Shown here piece by piece: positions 1 to 13,944 of a stretch of DNA of 64,000 bases. The stretch lies in the NCBI GenBank assembly GCA_051530055.1, contig CM121341.1, positions 8,618,001 to 8,682,000 of the forward strand, given 5' to 3'. The stretch is from Neoechinorhynchus agilis. Taxonomy: Eukaryota; Acanthocephala. The position numbers and the translations under genes are program-made. Within the stretch, counting starts at the first letter, position 1, and each line of letters begins with the position of its first letter. Below the pieces are notes generated by a model, which was given only the letters and a program-made list of their open reading frames with translations, searched no databases and was not told the DNA's origin.

Positions 1-1934
1 TAAAGAAACGTCTTCGTGATTATAAACATAAAGAGAAATTGCGTTCGGCTGGTTAAATACGGTATTATTTCGATCGGTCCTCGACATCCGAGAGAGGTCA
101 ATCACTGATTGAATCAATTAAAATAAAAAATAAACACGTAAGGTCATAATCCATCGGATGACGATCCCGGGTTCCCGAGTAAAATCAACACTCTGTCATA
201 TGATTATGACTTTACGTTCTTATTTTTTTTGGATTTGAATTATTTAATGACTGATTCAAGTAGTCGACTTAAACGTGACCTCTCACTTTCGAGCGTCGAG
301 GACCGCCCAAAATAATAACTTAAATTTTAAATTTAAAAGTATTAGCGAGCGTAAGAACATTAATTGTACAAATGATGTCCAATTGGGAGTTGCTGTTCCT
401 CGCGATAAAACATTCAACACATCGAACCCATAAAAATTGTTGTTTCATCCTTTTTTAGACTCCATTCTTTTAATCTTCCTATTATAGCACTCTTTTTTGA
501 CCAATGAATCTTTTTCATCAATATCACTAATGAAAGAGAGGTCGAAAGTGCACATTAACACGAAGAAACCAAAATCTTAAAGATTAGATATTGTAATGTT
601 AAAATATATCGAAAATGTTTCCAAGGGTTAGACGCTTTGGTGGACTACAACACCATTTTTACTGCAATAAAATTATGCGGGCAAAAAATCTTTTCAGTTC
701 CCTTATCAATATTAAAAAAAGATGAAATGCCTCACACTCAAATCACTAATTGAAAAAAATCATAACGTTTAGGCGGTGAAATTTTTTTAGAAATACTCGA
801 TTTTCCGTACACTAGAAAAAAAGTGAAGATCAATTTGAGACACTCTTAACGCTGAATTCAGCTGCATGAAACCTTTTTGGCTATTGTTCTTATCTTTTAC
901 AATTGTTTCATTAACTTCAGCTATTTCTGAACCGCTGAATTTATTGGGATTATCCTAATTCTTCATTGAGAAACATCCATTTGATCACTAAAAGAAATTA
1001 AGTACATTATTTAAATTTATTTGAGAAGAAATCATTCACACCACCGTTCCCTCGGGATCTCTCAAGTGTCGTCCTGGTGCTGTGACGGTCGAAAGGAAAG
1101 GAGGCAGCGTTCTCGCCCGTTGGCTATGTTTCGTACGAGGAATGATCTCGAATCGCCAGTGATTCGTCTCAATCTCTCAGACAATTTATTGACCAAGTCC
1201 TTCGCGCCACGGTCCAGCAACTTCGCAATCGCGAATTAAATCCGATGCTCGATTCTAAGTTGCGATTTTTTAAATACTTTTTAACTTTGCTTTTCTTTGA
1301 AAAAAAATAACGGCACAATCAATGTTCGGAGAAGATATTTTTTAATTTCTGAGCAGATCGACATAACGGCACCTCTATTTTCGAAGACATTTCCGTGAAA
1401 TAGTCAGAATTTCGTTTTTACATTTAATCGCTACTGATCAAAAGGTTTCCCATTGTTTTAAATGGATTAAAACGACATTCTTGAAGTTACTCGAACAACA
1501 TGCACAATAAGATTCAGAATAAAGCTTTGAAGTTCTTTTTAAGGAAAACGGGAACGTCATCGAAGCTGCAAGAATTTATCTTCTGACTTGAATTTACGAG
1601 GGCCCATCCGAGATGCCTAAGTGATAATCTGCGGGATAATCCCCGATAAGGTGGATCTTTAATTTTGAGATTGTTTTTACTCTTCTGGGTTTTTTTCTCT
1701 CGCAAAGACTAAGCCTTTTTACGTGCTTTCTTTGAATAAGCGACGTGAAGAGTCTTTTCTTCAAAGACGTCAAAAGGGATTTTTCTTTTTACGCATTAGA
1801 TTCTGGTTGAAAATACTAAAAGAGCTTAAGAAATGCTTTAATGTTGCGTTTCCTTTTTACGAAGACAAAGGTGTGATAGTATTACCTTTCCCCCCCCTCT
1901 TTGATCGAACGCTCAGATTTTGTCTCAGTTTGAG
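1..1934. other. Window start, no confident gene
   Basis: No open frame here matches a family I know. One short stretch on the + strand near 1,155-1,265 translates in one frame as a helix-like, Gln/Leu/Arg-rich peptide (FIDQVLRATVQQLRNREL) and could be an isolated exon of a gene reaching in from the left. No start, splice partner or homologue supports this. The rest is AT-rich anonymous DNA. Confidence 0.4.
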
Positions 1935-2974
1935 ATGGTGCAGAATGTCGACGCTTACGAATTCTCAGTTCCGGAAACTTCCAGCGGCGGCGGCGGAGCA
2001 GCTTTTGGCGATCTCCTTTTAAGCTTAGCTTCAACGCTCAGGATGTAAGTGGAATTCGTTTTCCATTTATTTTTGGATTCGAACGTCTTTATCAAGATCC
2101 GCATAATCTCTGGCGTTGCAAGACTTGGATGGAGCAGAACTGGTCTCTCAGTATAATGATCGCCATTATTTATAGAAATAGACGTCTCAAGCTCCTCTAG
2201 GACGTCCATTTCCCATACATCGGATTGACATTCCTCGGTGAAAGATTGATGCGGAATCGTGAACCATTCAGCCTTCGTCCACTCCTCGTCCTCTGGAACC
2301 TCTTTCTCGCCGTATTCAGTATCTTCGGTTGTTGTCGCGTTGTTCCTGAGCTTCGTAATTCTCTTATGCTACGTGGAGTCGAATACAGCGCTTGTAATAT
2401 TGAAAACATTCAGGGAATCATCGGGACATGGACTTGGCTTTTTGCGCTTTCCAAAGTTCCTGAACTCTTCGACACAGCTTTTATTATATTAAGGAAACAA
2501 AAACTGATTTTCCTTCATTGGTTCCACCATGCGACTGTTCTCGTGTATACATGGTACTCGTATCACAACTGGACAGCAACCGGACGGTGGTTCATCTCCA
2601 TGAATTACACCGTTCATGCGTTCATGTACACCTATTACACTTTTAGGGCTCTCCGGTTTAAAATCCCAAGGCGGATCGCAATGACTGTCACCATCATGCA
2701 ACTCAGTCAAATGATCGTTGGCTGTTATGTAAATGCAGTTGCTTTCAAAGCCAAACGTGCTGGTCACTATTGCCATGTTTCCGATGACAATATCCGATGG
2801 TCCTTCTTTATGTACTTTGCGTACTTGCTCTTATTCACTCAGTTCTTTGTAAGGGCTTATTATGGAGGAAAAAGACGAAAAGCCGCCGCCGCCGCTGCTG
2901 CTGCGAAGGATTCAAAAAACAATAACTCGTTAGAAGGCAAAAATGGAATCATCAAGAAACCAAAATGCGATTAA
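1935..2974 (+). CDS. ELOVL6: ELOVL6-type very-long-chain fatty acid elongase
   Basis: This is a 3-keto-acyl-CoA synthase of the ELO family, which catalyses the condensation step of fatty acid elongation in the ER membrane. The main exon (about 2,219-2,974) holds the family core: KVPELFDT, the histidine box HWFHH, then MNYTVHAFMYTYY and a conserved Gln/Gly segment, with several hydrophobic helices. Overall similarity is closest to ELOVL6. The C-terminus is Lys-rich with an eight-Ala run coded by GCC/GCT repeats. An upstream exon around 2,042-2,173 gives WMEQNWSLS, which matches the ELOVL6 N-terminal WMQENW. A first exon from the ATG at 1,935 (VQNVDAYEF) is plausible. No GT-AG pair joins the 2,173 and 2,219 segments in frame: the 45 bases between begin AG, end AC and contain a stop (see findings). 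An AATAAA lies about 30 bases after the stop. Family assignment is firm; the 5' structure is not. Confidence 0.85.
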
Positions 2975-3029
2975 ATCTTTTTTGTTTCAAAAATACACAA
3001 TAAAAAAATAAATGAATGGGTTTTCATCA

Positions 3030-3300
3030 TTTGAGATTTGGGGCAGCTTAAATTACTGTTTGACAGTGAGTCTTTGCCAGATGAACCCCGTTCGCAGCTG
3101 GAGCGCTCGGCACTCTCTCTGCTCCATGATCTCTCGAAGAAATTGAGAGAGGCAACCGGAGACTCAAGAGCAGGCGTATTCCTTCGACAAAATATCGCGC
3201 TGGCGGTACAACGGGGCAATGCTGCCAACGTAATAGCGACAGCCGAGGAAGGACAAAAGCTGGAATTTGGTGGGAGGTGGTGAGTGTGTTAATTGTCGAG
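3030..3300 (+). mobile_element. Chimeric repeat: LINE 3' fragment joined to a dispersed repeat
   Basis: The first 50 bases or so (3,036-3,084) match the end of the LINE RT ORF at 24,278-24,316 (GQLKPLFDSESLPD in the LINE, GQLKLLFDSESLPD here). The remainder (3,085-3,290) is a second repeat family with related copies at 30,050-30,240 (opposite strand) and 34,855-35,045. The joined piece stays open for 81 codons and ends in a peptide with a LRQNIALAVQRGNAA block that the other copies partly preserve. This looks like the coding tail of a retroelement rather than a host gene. The piece lies just downstream of the elongase poly(A) signal. Confidence 0.6.
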
Positions 3301-3724
3301 AAATGAAGATTGATTGAAAAAAAATTCAGAAATCCAATATTGAAGCCAAAAAATCAATCTTCGTCTTTTATTCATTTTCATTCATTAAAAGAACTTAAAA
3401 AGAACAGAGGCAACATAGAATTGTCTAACGCACATCCCATTCGGTTCTGAGAAATCTCTGAACAAACCAATATCCCTTAAAAAATGAATCGAAAATATAA
3501 GTTATAAAAATGTATTGGACCGAAAAACGTTTCCGACCAAACGCATTTATTATTGAATTGCACCCTAAAAAATGCTGAATGAAGCGAAAAATGAAGTGAG
3601 TTGTGGTCTATAAGACCGAAAACGTCCACCAAATCAGTACATTTGTAATTTAATAATAAAAAATCACGACTTTTTCCCAGGAAATTTATTATTCGAAACT
3701 CTTACCCAAATATATACAATGATA

Positions 3725-3937
3725 TCACTCGTTTTTTGAGTGATGTTCCTGGTTCTCCATTTCGTTAAGCGAGACATCCTTCTCCGGTATTACTTCATGA
3801 ATTACAAGATCCGAATTATCAGATTGTAGAGCGTCCGGTCCATATATCACACTAACGATTGTTCCCCATAGTGGTTTTAAGAATTGAAACCATATTATTA
3901 AAAAGAATGGAACGAACATACACGGAATGCATACCAT
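3725..3937 (-). CDS. C18orf32: C18orf32 / UPF0729 family small protein
   Basis: The 70-residue protein starts MVCIPCMFVPFFLIIW, nearly the same as the start of human C18orf32 (MVCIPCIVIPVLLWIY). It has a short N-terminal hydrophobic hairpin followed by KPLWGTIVSVIYG and an acidic, polar tail. Human C18orf32 is a small ER/lipid-droplet-associated protein of similar size (76 residues). The ATG at 3,937 directly follows a TTTTAG, so there is probably an intron in the 5' UTR. An AATAAA lies within about 80 bases past the stop. The tail is not conserved, as is usual for this family. The family call rests on the N-terminal block alone but that block is distinctive. Confidence 0.8.
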   Translation of the reverse strand: MVCIPCMFVPFFLIIWFQFLKPLWGTIVSVIYGPDALQSDNSDLVIHEVIPEKDVSLNEMENQEHHSKNE

Positions 3938-4084
3938 CTAAAAGATTTGTTTGTTGGTTGCTTTAATCAGTGAAAAAGAAACATCAACGTTCAACCATAA
4001 CACCGAAGAATAGAACATTTTCTCAATAAAAAAAGTCGAAAATTGTTCTCTCGAACGGTATCCAGCTTAACATAGAACGCTCAA

Positions 4085-4895
4085 AATACATCCAAATAAT
4101 AGTTCAAATCGTTATTGTCGAGCATTTAAAAACTATTTTTAATTTTTTGTGGGGGACTGAATTCTAAAACAATAAACAAAATTATGGGAAAACCCGAACA
4201 AATAAAAGTTCAAATCTTTATTCGAGAACATTTAAAAACTACCTTTTAACTTTTTGTAGGGGGCTGAATTCTAAAACAATAAACAAAATAATGGGAAAAC
4301 ACGAACAAATAAAAAAGTTCAAATCTTTATTCGAGAATATTTAGAAACTACCTTTTAACTTTTTGTGGGGGCGAACAAATAAAAGTTCAAATTTTATTGA
4401 GAATATTTAGAAACTACCTTTTAACTTTTTGTGGGGGCTGAATTCTCAAACAATAAACAAAATAATGGGAAAACCCGAACAAATAAAAGTTCAAATTTTA
4501 TTCGAGAATATTTAAAACTACCTTTTAACTTTTTGTGGGGGCTGAATTTAAACAATAAACAAAATAATGGGAAAACCGAACAAATAAAAAAGTTAAATTT
4601 TTTGCTGAATTCTCAAACAATAAACAAAATAATGGGAAAACACGAACAAATAAAAAAGTTCAAATCTTTATTCGAGAATATTTAGAAACTACCTTTTAAC
4701 TTTTTGTGGGGGCTGAATTCTCAAACAATAAACAAAATAATGGGAAAACCCGAACAAATAAAAAAGTTCAAATTTTTATTCGAGAATATTTAAAAACTAC
4801 CTTTTAACTTTTTGTGGGGGCTGAATTCTCAAACAATAAACAAAATAATGGGAAAACCCGAACAAATAAAAAAGTTCAAATTTTTATTGGACGTG
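4085..4895 (+). repeat. Tandem repeat, 60-175-bp spacing, 7-8 irregular copies
   Basis: Successive units share CTGAATTCTCAAACAATAAA, then AATAATGGGAAAACCCGAAC, a CAAATTTTTATTCGAGAATA block and CTTTTAACTTTTTGTGGGGG. Unit starts fall near 4,157, 4,265, 4,438, 4,543, 4,605, 4,712 and 4,821. Spacing varies through internal deletions. Nothing in it looks coding; the short open frame across it is an effect of the repeat. Confidence 0.9.
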
Positions 4896-5174
4896 TTTTT
4901 GGAAGGGCTTTTTATGTTAGAAAGCCAAGAAATTCTTGTAACTGTTTGTCCTTAAAGTAATCGTGATTGCTTCTATTTTTTGAAAATTATGTTATTGAGC
5001 TCCTACAAAAAAAATTCTTGAATTCATAGAAAAAATGGTAAAAAAAGGAGAATCGATAATTTTGTGTGTATTCTTTAAAAAGGACTTAAACCCGTTGGGT
5101 AGCTAAGGATTCTTTCTGCGCAATGACGAAACGTGGATACATTTGGGAGCAAAATCGTAATTTTTCTGCGTGAA

Positions 5175-5878
5175 ATGGATCAAATTGGCGAGGTGCAGGA
5201 TGCGGTGATGAATGTTTCTCTTGACAGTAAGTTGTTTTCGCGTTGTTTTTTCCTTAGAAACTTTGAATAGTTGTTGAAGACATTCCTTTTCTATTGAGGA
5301 ATATAATGAGTTTTGTTGAAGTTTACGATAGTCGAATAAGTGAGCTTCAGAAACAATTGCCTCCTATTCACATGAACGGTACGGAGGCCGCTACGTTTGT
5401 TGATTTTAGAATCAGTTACTCCGAAATGGCGGCCATTATGAAAGAGATAATGCAACTCCAACAAGAGAAAATGAATGCGATCAGTGAATGGCATCGACGG
5501 TTGTATATTGTTTCATCGACTATGGATCCGGCTCTGAAGCGAAACCAAATGAGTGAACTTCATGAAATGACTTCTAAAAGGGAAATAATGGCTACTTTGA
5601 AGAAATTACGCGAAGCAGCCAAATGTGGCACGAGGCGAAGATCGGAGACTTCCAAGTATTGTATTTGTAAATTGCCCAAACCAACCGTCGAAATGGTTCT
5701 GTGTGAATCTGGGTTCTGTGAAAGCGAATGGTTCCATCTTGATTGTCTCCGATTAGAACCGAAGGATCTCCCAGATATGGAATGGTACTGCGAATCTTGC
5801 CTTAAAGATGAAAGATTAGACAAAAACGCCAAGAAAAGATACGACGAGTCAATGGCCAAAAAGAAGAGTGCGTGGTGA
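5175..5878 (+). CDS. ING: ING-family PHD-finger chromatin protein
   Basis: Two exons (5,175-5,226 and 5,271-5,878) flank a 44-base GT-AG intron and give about 219 residues. The joined N-terminus contains IVEDIPFLLRNIMSF and VYDSRISELQKQL, matching the ING N-terminal helical domain (LP..LQRN...REID). The C-terminal PHD finger (about residues 158-205) has YCICKLP, LCESGFC, EWFHLDC and EWYCESC, giving the full C4HC3 zinc ligands and the WFH signature. Such PHD fingers read H3K4 methylation and recruit HAT or HDAC complexes. Human ING4/5 are 240-249 residues, so this is slightly short. The acceptor at 5,270 was chosen because it alone keeps phase with the first exon and restores the family N-terminus. 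The exact paralogue is uncertain. Confidence 0.85.
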
Positions 5879-7772
<1,894 letters not shown>

Positions 7773-10700
7773 TAGGAAGGAAGAGTAATGGACAAGTGAC
7801 CGCACTTGGGTGTATCGCAGAGGCGATTGACTCTGCATACTCGCGCGCGTGTTTGCTTTTTCGAAATGTGAGTGTTAAACGATCATCATTGAGATTAAAT
7901 GCTAAACCATTAGTCGGGATTATGATTCCATATTGCGCAGAACTCTAAAAGTCCGTGATGCTTTTACTTCACTAAAACAATCAGAACGACTGTCAGCCCT
8001 ACCAATACAATTTTTACAACATTTTATTACCATTATAACACGAACGGAACACTCACAATTCCAATTCCTTTAATTCTCCCTCAAACTCGCACTTTCCTCT
8101 TCTACCTCCACTCCTTTTTCCATACTGGCCAAACTTCTCGGATATCGTAATGAACCTGGGGAAAGACCCAACCTCACAAACTCTACTCTGCACCAGCGGC
8201 GATTTCGAGAGAATAGAGAATGTTGCTTACTGCGAGGGTATCCACACACGTTGCGTCCCAGAGAAGGCATTTGCCCTCCCGCCACGGAAAGACCGAAATT
8301 CCGTCAGGTCGACGACCATATAGTCGACAAAGATGGATGGGTTCCAAGATGTCGGTGAAATTCGCCGTTCTCAGCGCCCGAGAAATTACGCTGTTGATCT
8401 CAAAATGGCGTGGTAGCCTTGCTCCTGACTTTCAACAAATGAGAACGTGTCGCCCGAATGCATCAACCAAAGACCCACATCGACAGCGATGGGGCGTGCA
8501 TATCGGGAAACCTAGTCTTAAGGACACTGCGATCCTCGTTACCTCATCGGTGAGAAGAGTTCACGCAGATGCCAGAGGAAAAGCCTCCAACCACGCCCTC
8601 AATTCTCGTGTCGAAACTGCCAACAATCAAGCTTGGACGACCCTACCGCGAGAACTTGAAAGTAGAGAGCTGTGAGCTCGCGCGACGAGAGGCGCCTGTT
8701 TGCTGGCACCATTCTTCAACTGCCACCCATCGAATCGAATAAAACGCACCTGACGTAATTTGATTACAACCGAGTGAAAGCTGGTAATTGGCTTCAAAGC
8801 AACACCGATCACATATAGCTCAAAATGGTTACAGTCATCATTAAGAAAACAACAAATTTGCGCGTGCTCGTTAGATTTTAAAACTGAGACATTGTAGTCT
8901 CATAAATGGATGGAATAGAGATAGTTTTCAAATTCAAACTTGAAAGTCAATAAAGTAGTTTTCAAGATATCGACGGTTGATCTTTGTTATTCATTCCGCA
9001 GAAAACGATACAGACAAAAATTTCAATTCTTCATTTTATCGCTACTCCGTAAAGTGCGTTTTTGAGTTTAGTAGCTATTGCGCAAGGCGAATTTATTACA
9101 ATCGCTCATTCTTCCCACATTATCATGATAAACCTGAAAAGGATTATAATAGTAACACGTTTTACTAAAGCCAAAAGAATAGAACCCATGTACCTTTGGG
9201 TACTCGTGAACACTCGAGTTCTGATTTTTAAATGAATGTGGCAGTTGATTTTGGAGTAAATAACAGATCCGGTCGGCCGAGGAAATATCCAATCAGGTTA
9301 GGAAGGTTGGTGGTTGAAAATACAAAAGGTTAGGAGGACCCATGTACCTTCGGGTCGTCATCCGTTAATATGGGAATATGCAGTCAATGGATGCCCGTTC
9401 GGGAGGTAATATCTGGTCGGAGGGATGTCTATTAGGGTAGGAACTTTCCTTGTCCGTTCGGTTGAGAATATCCGGTTGGGTTGGAAGGTCTGTTCTGGTG
9501 AGAATTCGAGTTGATTGCTTGCAGGAGCGCTTATAAGGTTGGTATTTTCTCAGAATCATTTCAGGTTATGATAACCGCGAAGATTGGGCAGCATGGAAAA
9601 GGGAGCGTAGATATAATGACGTACAAGGTATAGGAGGGTGAACCGAATCACGATTACGAGTGTTGTGCTCGTGTGAAAGGGGAGCGATATGTGGAAGAAA
9701 TTGTGGTGGTAGGGTTGAGAGGCGTTTTGATTGATTAATGAAAATAGCATCGAGGCATTCGGTGAGAGGGGGAAAGTAAGTTGTGTAAATTTTAGATGCT
9801 CTTTTGTGAAGAATTTCAAGACGGCGGATTAGTGGAGGCTTTTGAGGAAATAAATTTTAAAAGTGTTGTGCCTGAGGGAGAGAGTGATGTGCGAGTCCCA
9901 TTTCAAATTTGTATTGAAATTGGATACCCAGAATTCTTAGGGAGGCTACTCGTAGGATGTCATTTAGAAGCTCAGGGGATGATGTGGGGTAGGGATTCAG
10001 AACAGTAATCCTTGAAAGTCTACATGGAACAACGGTTCTGATCGACCACGTCGCATCTTCATCAACGAGAAAAGAAATTTTCCCCGTCCATCAAATTCGT
10101 TTTCGTGAAGATTTTGATTGTCGCACTACCGCAAGGAAATGAAATAACATACACGTAGAAATCAACAAACACACACGAATCAGTAACAAATCAATTAACA
10201 CGAACAAATACACAAATAGACACGCGATTATATAGACAAAATAATACATAATAAAATATGCAACGGTGATAAGAACATATACGTTTTTATGCCTAATGAT
10301 TTATATATTCAAGGTTAAATTGCCCAAGTCAAGGAATATTTTGCCCCTCGCCCACGCAGATGATATATTTTTATTTTGCAAACCCAAAAATTGGAAGCTT
10401 TCAATTTTTCATGTCTCATAATATTTATATAATCTGTAACGTTGTTTTAGAGAAGTAAATTTAACTTTTAATCCGCCAAAAACGGTTCCCCAGGAAACAA
10501 ACATGTTCTTTCTTAATAAATTAAGAAATAAATTACAAAAGATTAGACGCCAATTAGATTATAGTTAGATAACTCTTCTCTCAGCACTTTATAGAATCTT
10601 TTGATCAAGGTAGTGGCCCGCAGCGACTTGTTTTTAATTTCAAATTCACATAATAAATATTTTAGAGATTATACACTTGGTAAGAAAAAAATTAAAGGGA

Positions 10701-10975
10701 TGATATTTTAAATATATTACTAGTATTATTTAGCAACATGACCGAAAAGGACAACAAAAAATGAATGTTTCATTCTTAAAAGTAATTGTAATAAAAAGAG
10801 GGAGAGTATGGGTATTGAGGAGCTTATAGATCACTAGAACTCAGCTCCTACTCTCCTTCGGTCTCCTATTATTCATTTAGGATTCAATAGAGTTGAACTC
10901 TCGAGCAAATAATTTAACGGTATAACAGCACAACACTATACATGTGAAATAAATAGTACATTTACATGGGCGAAT
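7773..10975. other. Repeat-rich intergenic region
   Basis: The 3' flank of UBE2D to about 7,850 and the stretch 8,715-8,860 are shared with the second UBE2D locus. About 8,000-8,200 is a repeat with a relative at 18,140-18,330. About 8,215-8,285 is repeated on the opposite strand at 34,690-34,760. About 9,065-9,165 and 10,005-10,080 have diverged relatives near 13,945-14,150. An open frame at 8,220-8,675 has no recognisable motif. No host gene is supported. Confidence 0.6.
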
Positions 10976-10979
10976 ATAC

Positions 10980-12190
10980 AAACGTACGAGTAAATTTGCA
11001 ACGTATGAACAAACACAACTATAAACAGGTACGAACCCATAACGTTGAAGTCAAACATAAAAAGACTCGAAAATGAAGAAGCGATACGGACATGTAAACA
11101 AAGATCGGACAATTACAAAGACGAAATAACAAAAATGGATGAAAACACAATAGCGAAGATATACACGAAACAAAAAAACAGACAACGATGTTCATGTTCG
11201 AACGAATGCACAAATACAACTATAAACACGGACGAACACATAACGTTGAAGTCAACAAACTGAAGGATTCGAAAATGAAGAAGCGTTGCTGACATGTAAA
11301 CAAAATAAGACAAAAAACGGATGAAACAATCAACATTGATGAAAACATAATCACGCAGATATACACGAATGGAAACGAACGAACAACGATGTTCATGTTC
11401 GAAAGAATGCACAAATACAACTATAAATACGGACGAATCCATAACGTTGAAGTCAACAAACAAAAAGATTCGAAAACTAAGAAGCGTTGCTAACATGTAA
11501 ACAAAGATAGGACAAAAACACGGATGAAACAATCAACATTGATGAAAACGAAATCACGCAGAAATACACGAATGGAAACCAACGAACAACGATGTTCATG
11601 TTCGAACGAATGCACAAATACAACTATAAATACGGACGAACCAATAACGTTGAAGTCAACAAACTAAAAGATTCGAAAATTAAGAAGCGTTGCGAACATG
11701 TAAACAAAGATAAGACATAAATGCGGATAAAACAACAGAAATGGATGAAAACACAATAGCGAAGATATACACGAACGGAAACGAACGAACAACGATGTTC
11801 ATGTTCGAAAGAATGCACAAATACAACTATAAATACGGACGAACCAATAAAGTTGAAGTCAACAAACAAAAAGATTCGAAAACTAAGAAGCGTTGCGAAC
11901 ATGTAAACAAAGATACGACATAAATGCAGATAAAACAACAGAAATGGATGAAAACACAATAGCGAAGATATACACGAACGGAAACGAACGAACAACGATG
12001 TTCATGTTCGAAAGAATGCACAAATACAACTATTAATACGGACGAACCAATAAAGTTGAAGTCAACAAACAAAAAGATTCGAAAATGAAGAAGCGTTGCG
12101 AACATGTAAACAAAGATAGGACAAAAACACGGATGAAACAATCAACATTGATGAAAACGAAATCACGCAGAAATACACGAATGGAAACTT
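10980..12190 (+). repeat. ~202-bp satellite array A, about six units
   Basis: The phrase CATAACGTTGAAGTCAACAA recurs at about 11,038, 11,238, 11,440, 11,641, 11,845 and 12,046, a spacing of 201-205 bases. Each unit also carries AACGATGTTCATGTTCGAA, ACAAATACAACTATAAATAC and GAAGAAGCGTTGCGAACATG. Unit divergence is a few per cent. The same unit makes arrays at 20.56-21.49 kb and 24.79-25.89 kb and one copy near 17.5 kb. The bias against T on this strand leaves long minus-strand open frames rich in Phe, Val, Ser and Cys, which I do not treat as genes. Confidence 0.95.
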
Positions 12191-12194
12191 TTTG

Positions 12195-12310
12195 TAAAGA
12201 AATTAATCATTATTGTTTCAATTTCATTAGCGATATTCACTCAGAAATAGATTTATATTGAAAATTTTCGGCCTTTTCGTTGGTCTACTTCAGTCAGATT
12301 GCTTGTAAGT
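12195..12310 (-). repeat. Solo arm of a foldback element
   Basis: This is closely related to one arm of the foldback at 51,136-51,350 (ATAGATTTATATTGAAAATT, then the complement of a CTGAAG...GGCCGAAAA core). It abuts the end of satellite array A. The partner arm is missing. Confidence 0.75.
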
Positions 12311-12559
12311 TTTTAAATATTCGAGTTCGTGTCCTATTTAAGAACGAACAACGATTTACACGTGCGAAAGAAAAGCTAAGTTGGTAATTTTCACGGGTCA
12401 ATTAAAAAGTAGTTTTGAAGATTTCGACGGTAGGTTTTCCTGTTTCATTTTGGATCATGAAATGCAAGCAAAACTCTGTACTTCTCATTTCATCGCTACT
12501 CGGCAAACTGGATTTTGAGCATAGTAATTGTTTCACAAGACAGCTCCGGAACTGACGCT

Positions 12560-13900
12560 CCCAAGCCCGGGTGAAAAAGGTGGAGAGCTGGCATCAGGAA
12601 GATCATCAGGCTTTAAAAATATGCCAAATTTTGTCCCAAATGACATCAAACATACAAATGAACAAGTATATTAAGGTGTACCATGTTCGCGACGTGCAAG
12701 CTATTCGCTCGAAGTTTGTGTTAAATCAACCAGAGCTACCGAGTCATATTGGCAAAATGCCGGAAGCTTGACAAAGTACAGTGATTCCGATCTTTAAGCA
12801 GAAAAGCGACGTTGAACAATGTAGTAGTTACAAGGGTATAAAATTGATAAGTCATACAATGAAAGTATGGGAAAGGCTTCTGAACAGCCGGCTTTAAGAG
12901 GAGATCCGTCTGGACTAGCAGCAGCGTTGCTTCATGCCGATTCGAAGAAGCACTACGGATGAGATTTTCTTAATTAGACAATTGTACGAGAGGTTCGATG
13001 AATCTATACAGTGTATTCATCGACCTTGAAAAGGCATACGACACAGTGCCGAGAGACTACGTACAAACTATCAGGATTATGTACGACGGATCATACACGG
13101 GTGTTCGATGGAGTGTGGTCGAAACAAAGTATTTCGAGGTCTCGGGGGGTTACATCAGGGATCTGCCCTCAGTCCGTTCCTATCCATCACGATCATGGAC
13201 GTATTTGGACCCCAGCAAAACGATTCAAAGCCTCCGTGGACTTTAATGTACGCTGATGACTTGATAGTCACAACGGAAAAACGCGAAGTGGCTCAGCAAA
13301 GACTGAAGGGGTGGCGCGACGCATTTGAAAGCAACGGACTCAAAGTAAACATGGGTCCGAAGGGTCTAGAATTAGATAGCACACAATTAAAATTGAAAGA
13401 GTCAGTTGAATATCTCGACAGCAAGGTTAGAATGGCCAACTCTCTCAAACCTAAAATAACTCCTCGAATACAAAGCCGATGGCACAACTGGATAAAAATG
13501 TCAACCGTATTCCGTATGTGATAAAAGGATCGGGTTAAAGCTAAAAGGATCCGAGTATACGAGACTGTAGTGAGACCAGCAATGTTGTACGCCGAAGAAG
13601 GACGACCTCAGTCGATTAGAGTCGAATGAAATGAGGATGTTGAGATGGTCAGCTGGATTCTCACTGAGGGATATGAAAAGAAACGAGGATATTAGAGGGA
13701 TGCTAAGGGTTCGTGGATGCACCGAAGTGATAGCTCAAAGAAGATTGCGGTGGATCAATGAGATTATGAATATCTAGGCTCGTATAAGCATAGAGGGGGT
13801 CGAGATATTGGGAAGACGGCGCCGAGGGAGACCGAAAAAGCGTTGGATGGATTGTGTAAATCAAGATCGAAGTTAAATTTTTCACCAAATAGATGTCATA
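12560..13900 (+). mobile_element. Decayed RTE-type LINE, 3' half
   Basis: Pieces of a non-LTR reverse transcriptase appear in shifting frames: IPIFKQKSDVEQCSSYKGIK, LISHTMKVWERLL, SVFIDLEKAYDTVPRD (motif A), GLHQGSALSPFL (motif B), LMYADDLIV (catalytic YADD) and a downstream tail with RRRRGRPKKRWMDCV. The order matches the RTE clade. There are several stops and frameshifts, for example after PEA at about 12,769, near 12,895 and at about 13,520. It lacks the endonuclease half and is not active. The RT catalytic motifs themselves survive. Confidence 0.85.
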
Positions 13901-13944
13901 TTAGGATCCGCGACCTCTCGAAATAGAGAAAAGCGTGAGTGAGA

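Noticed and set aside
1723-2022. 99-codon + strand ORF overlapping the elongase first exon
   Set aside because: It is in a different frame from the family-like exon, low in complexity and without homology.
4431-4685. 84-codon ORF in the tandem repeat
   Set aside because: The peptide repeats with the DNA unit and has no coding character.
8220-8675. 151-codon + strand ORF
   Set aside because: No motif is seen, its first part is a dispersed repeat also found at 34.7 kb, and it lies in the flank of the duplicated UBE2D region.
11019-12141. Long minus-strand open frames rich in Phe, Val, Ser and Cys across the satellites (also 20.6-21.5 and 24.7-25.9 kb)
   Set aside because: They repeat with the 202-bp unit and arise from the A-rich, T-poor strand. 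They have no start context or domain.
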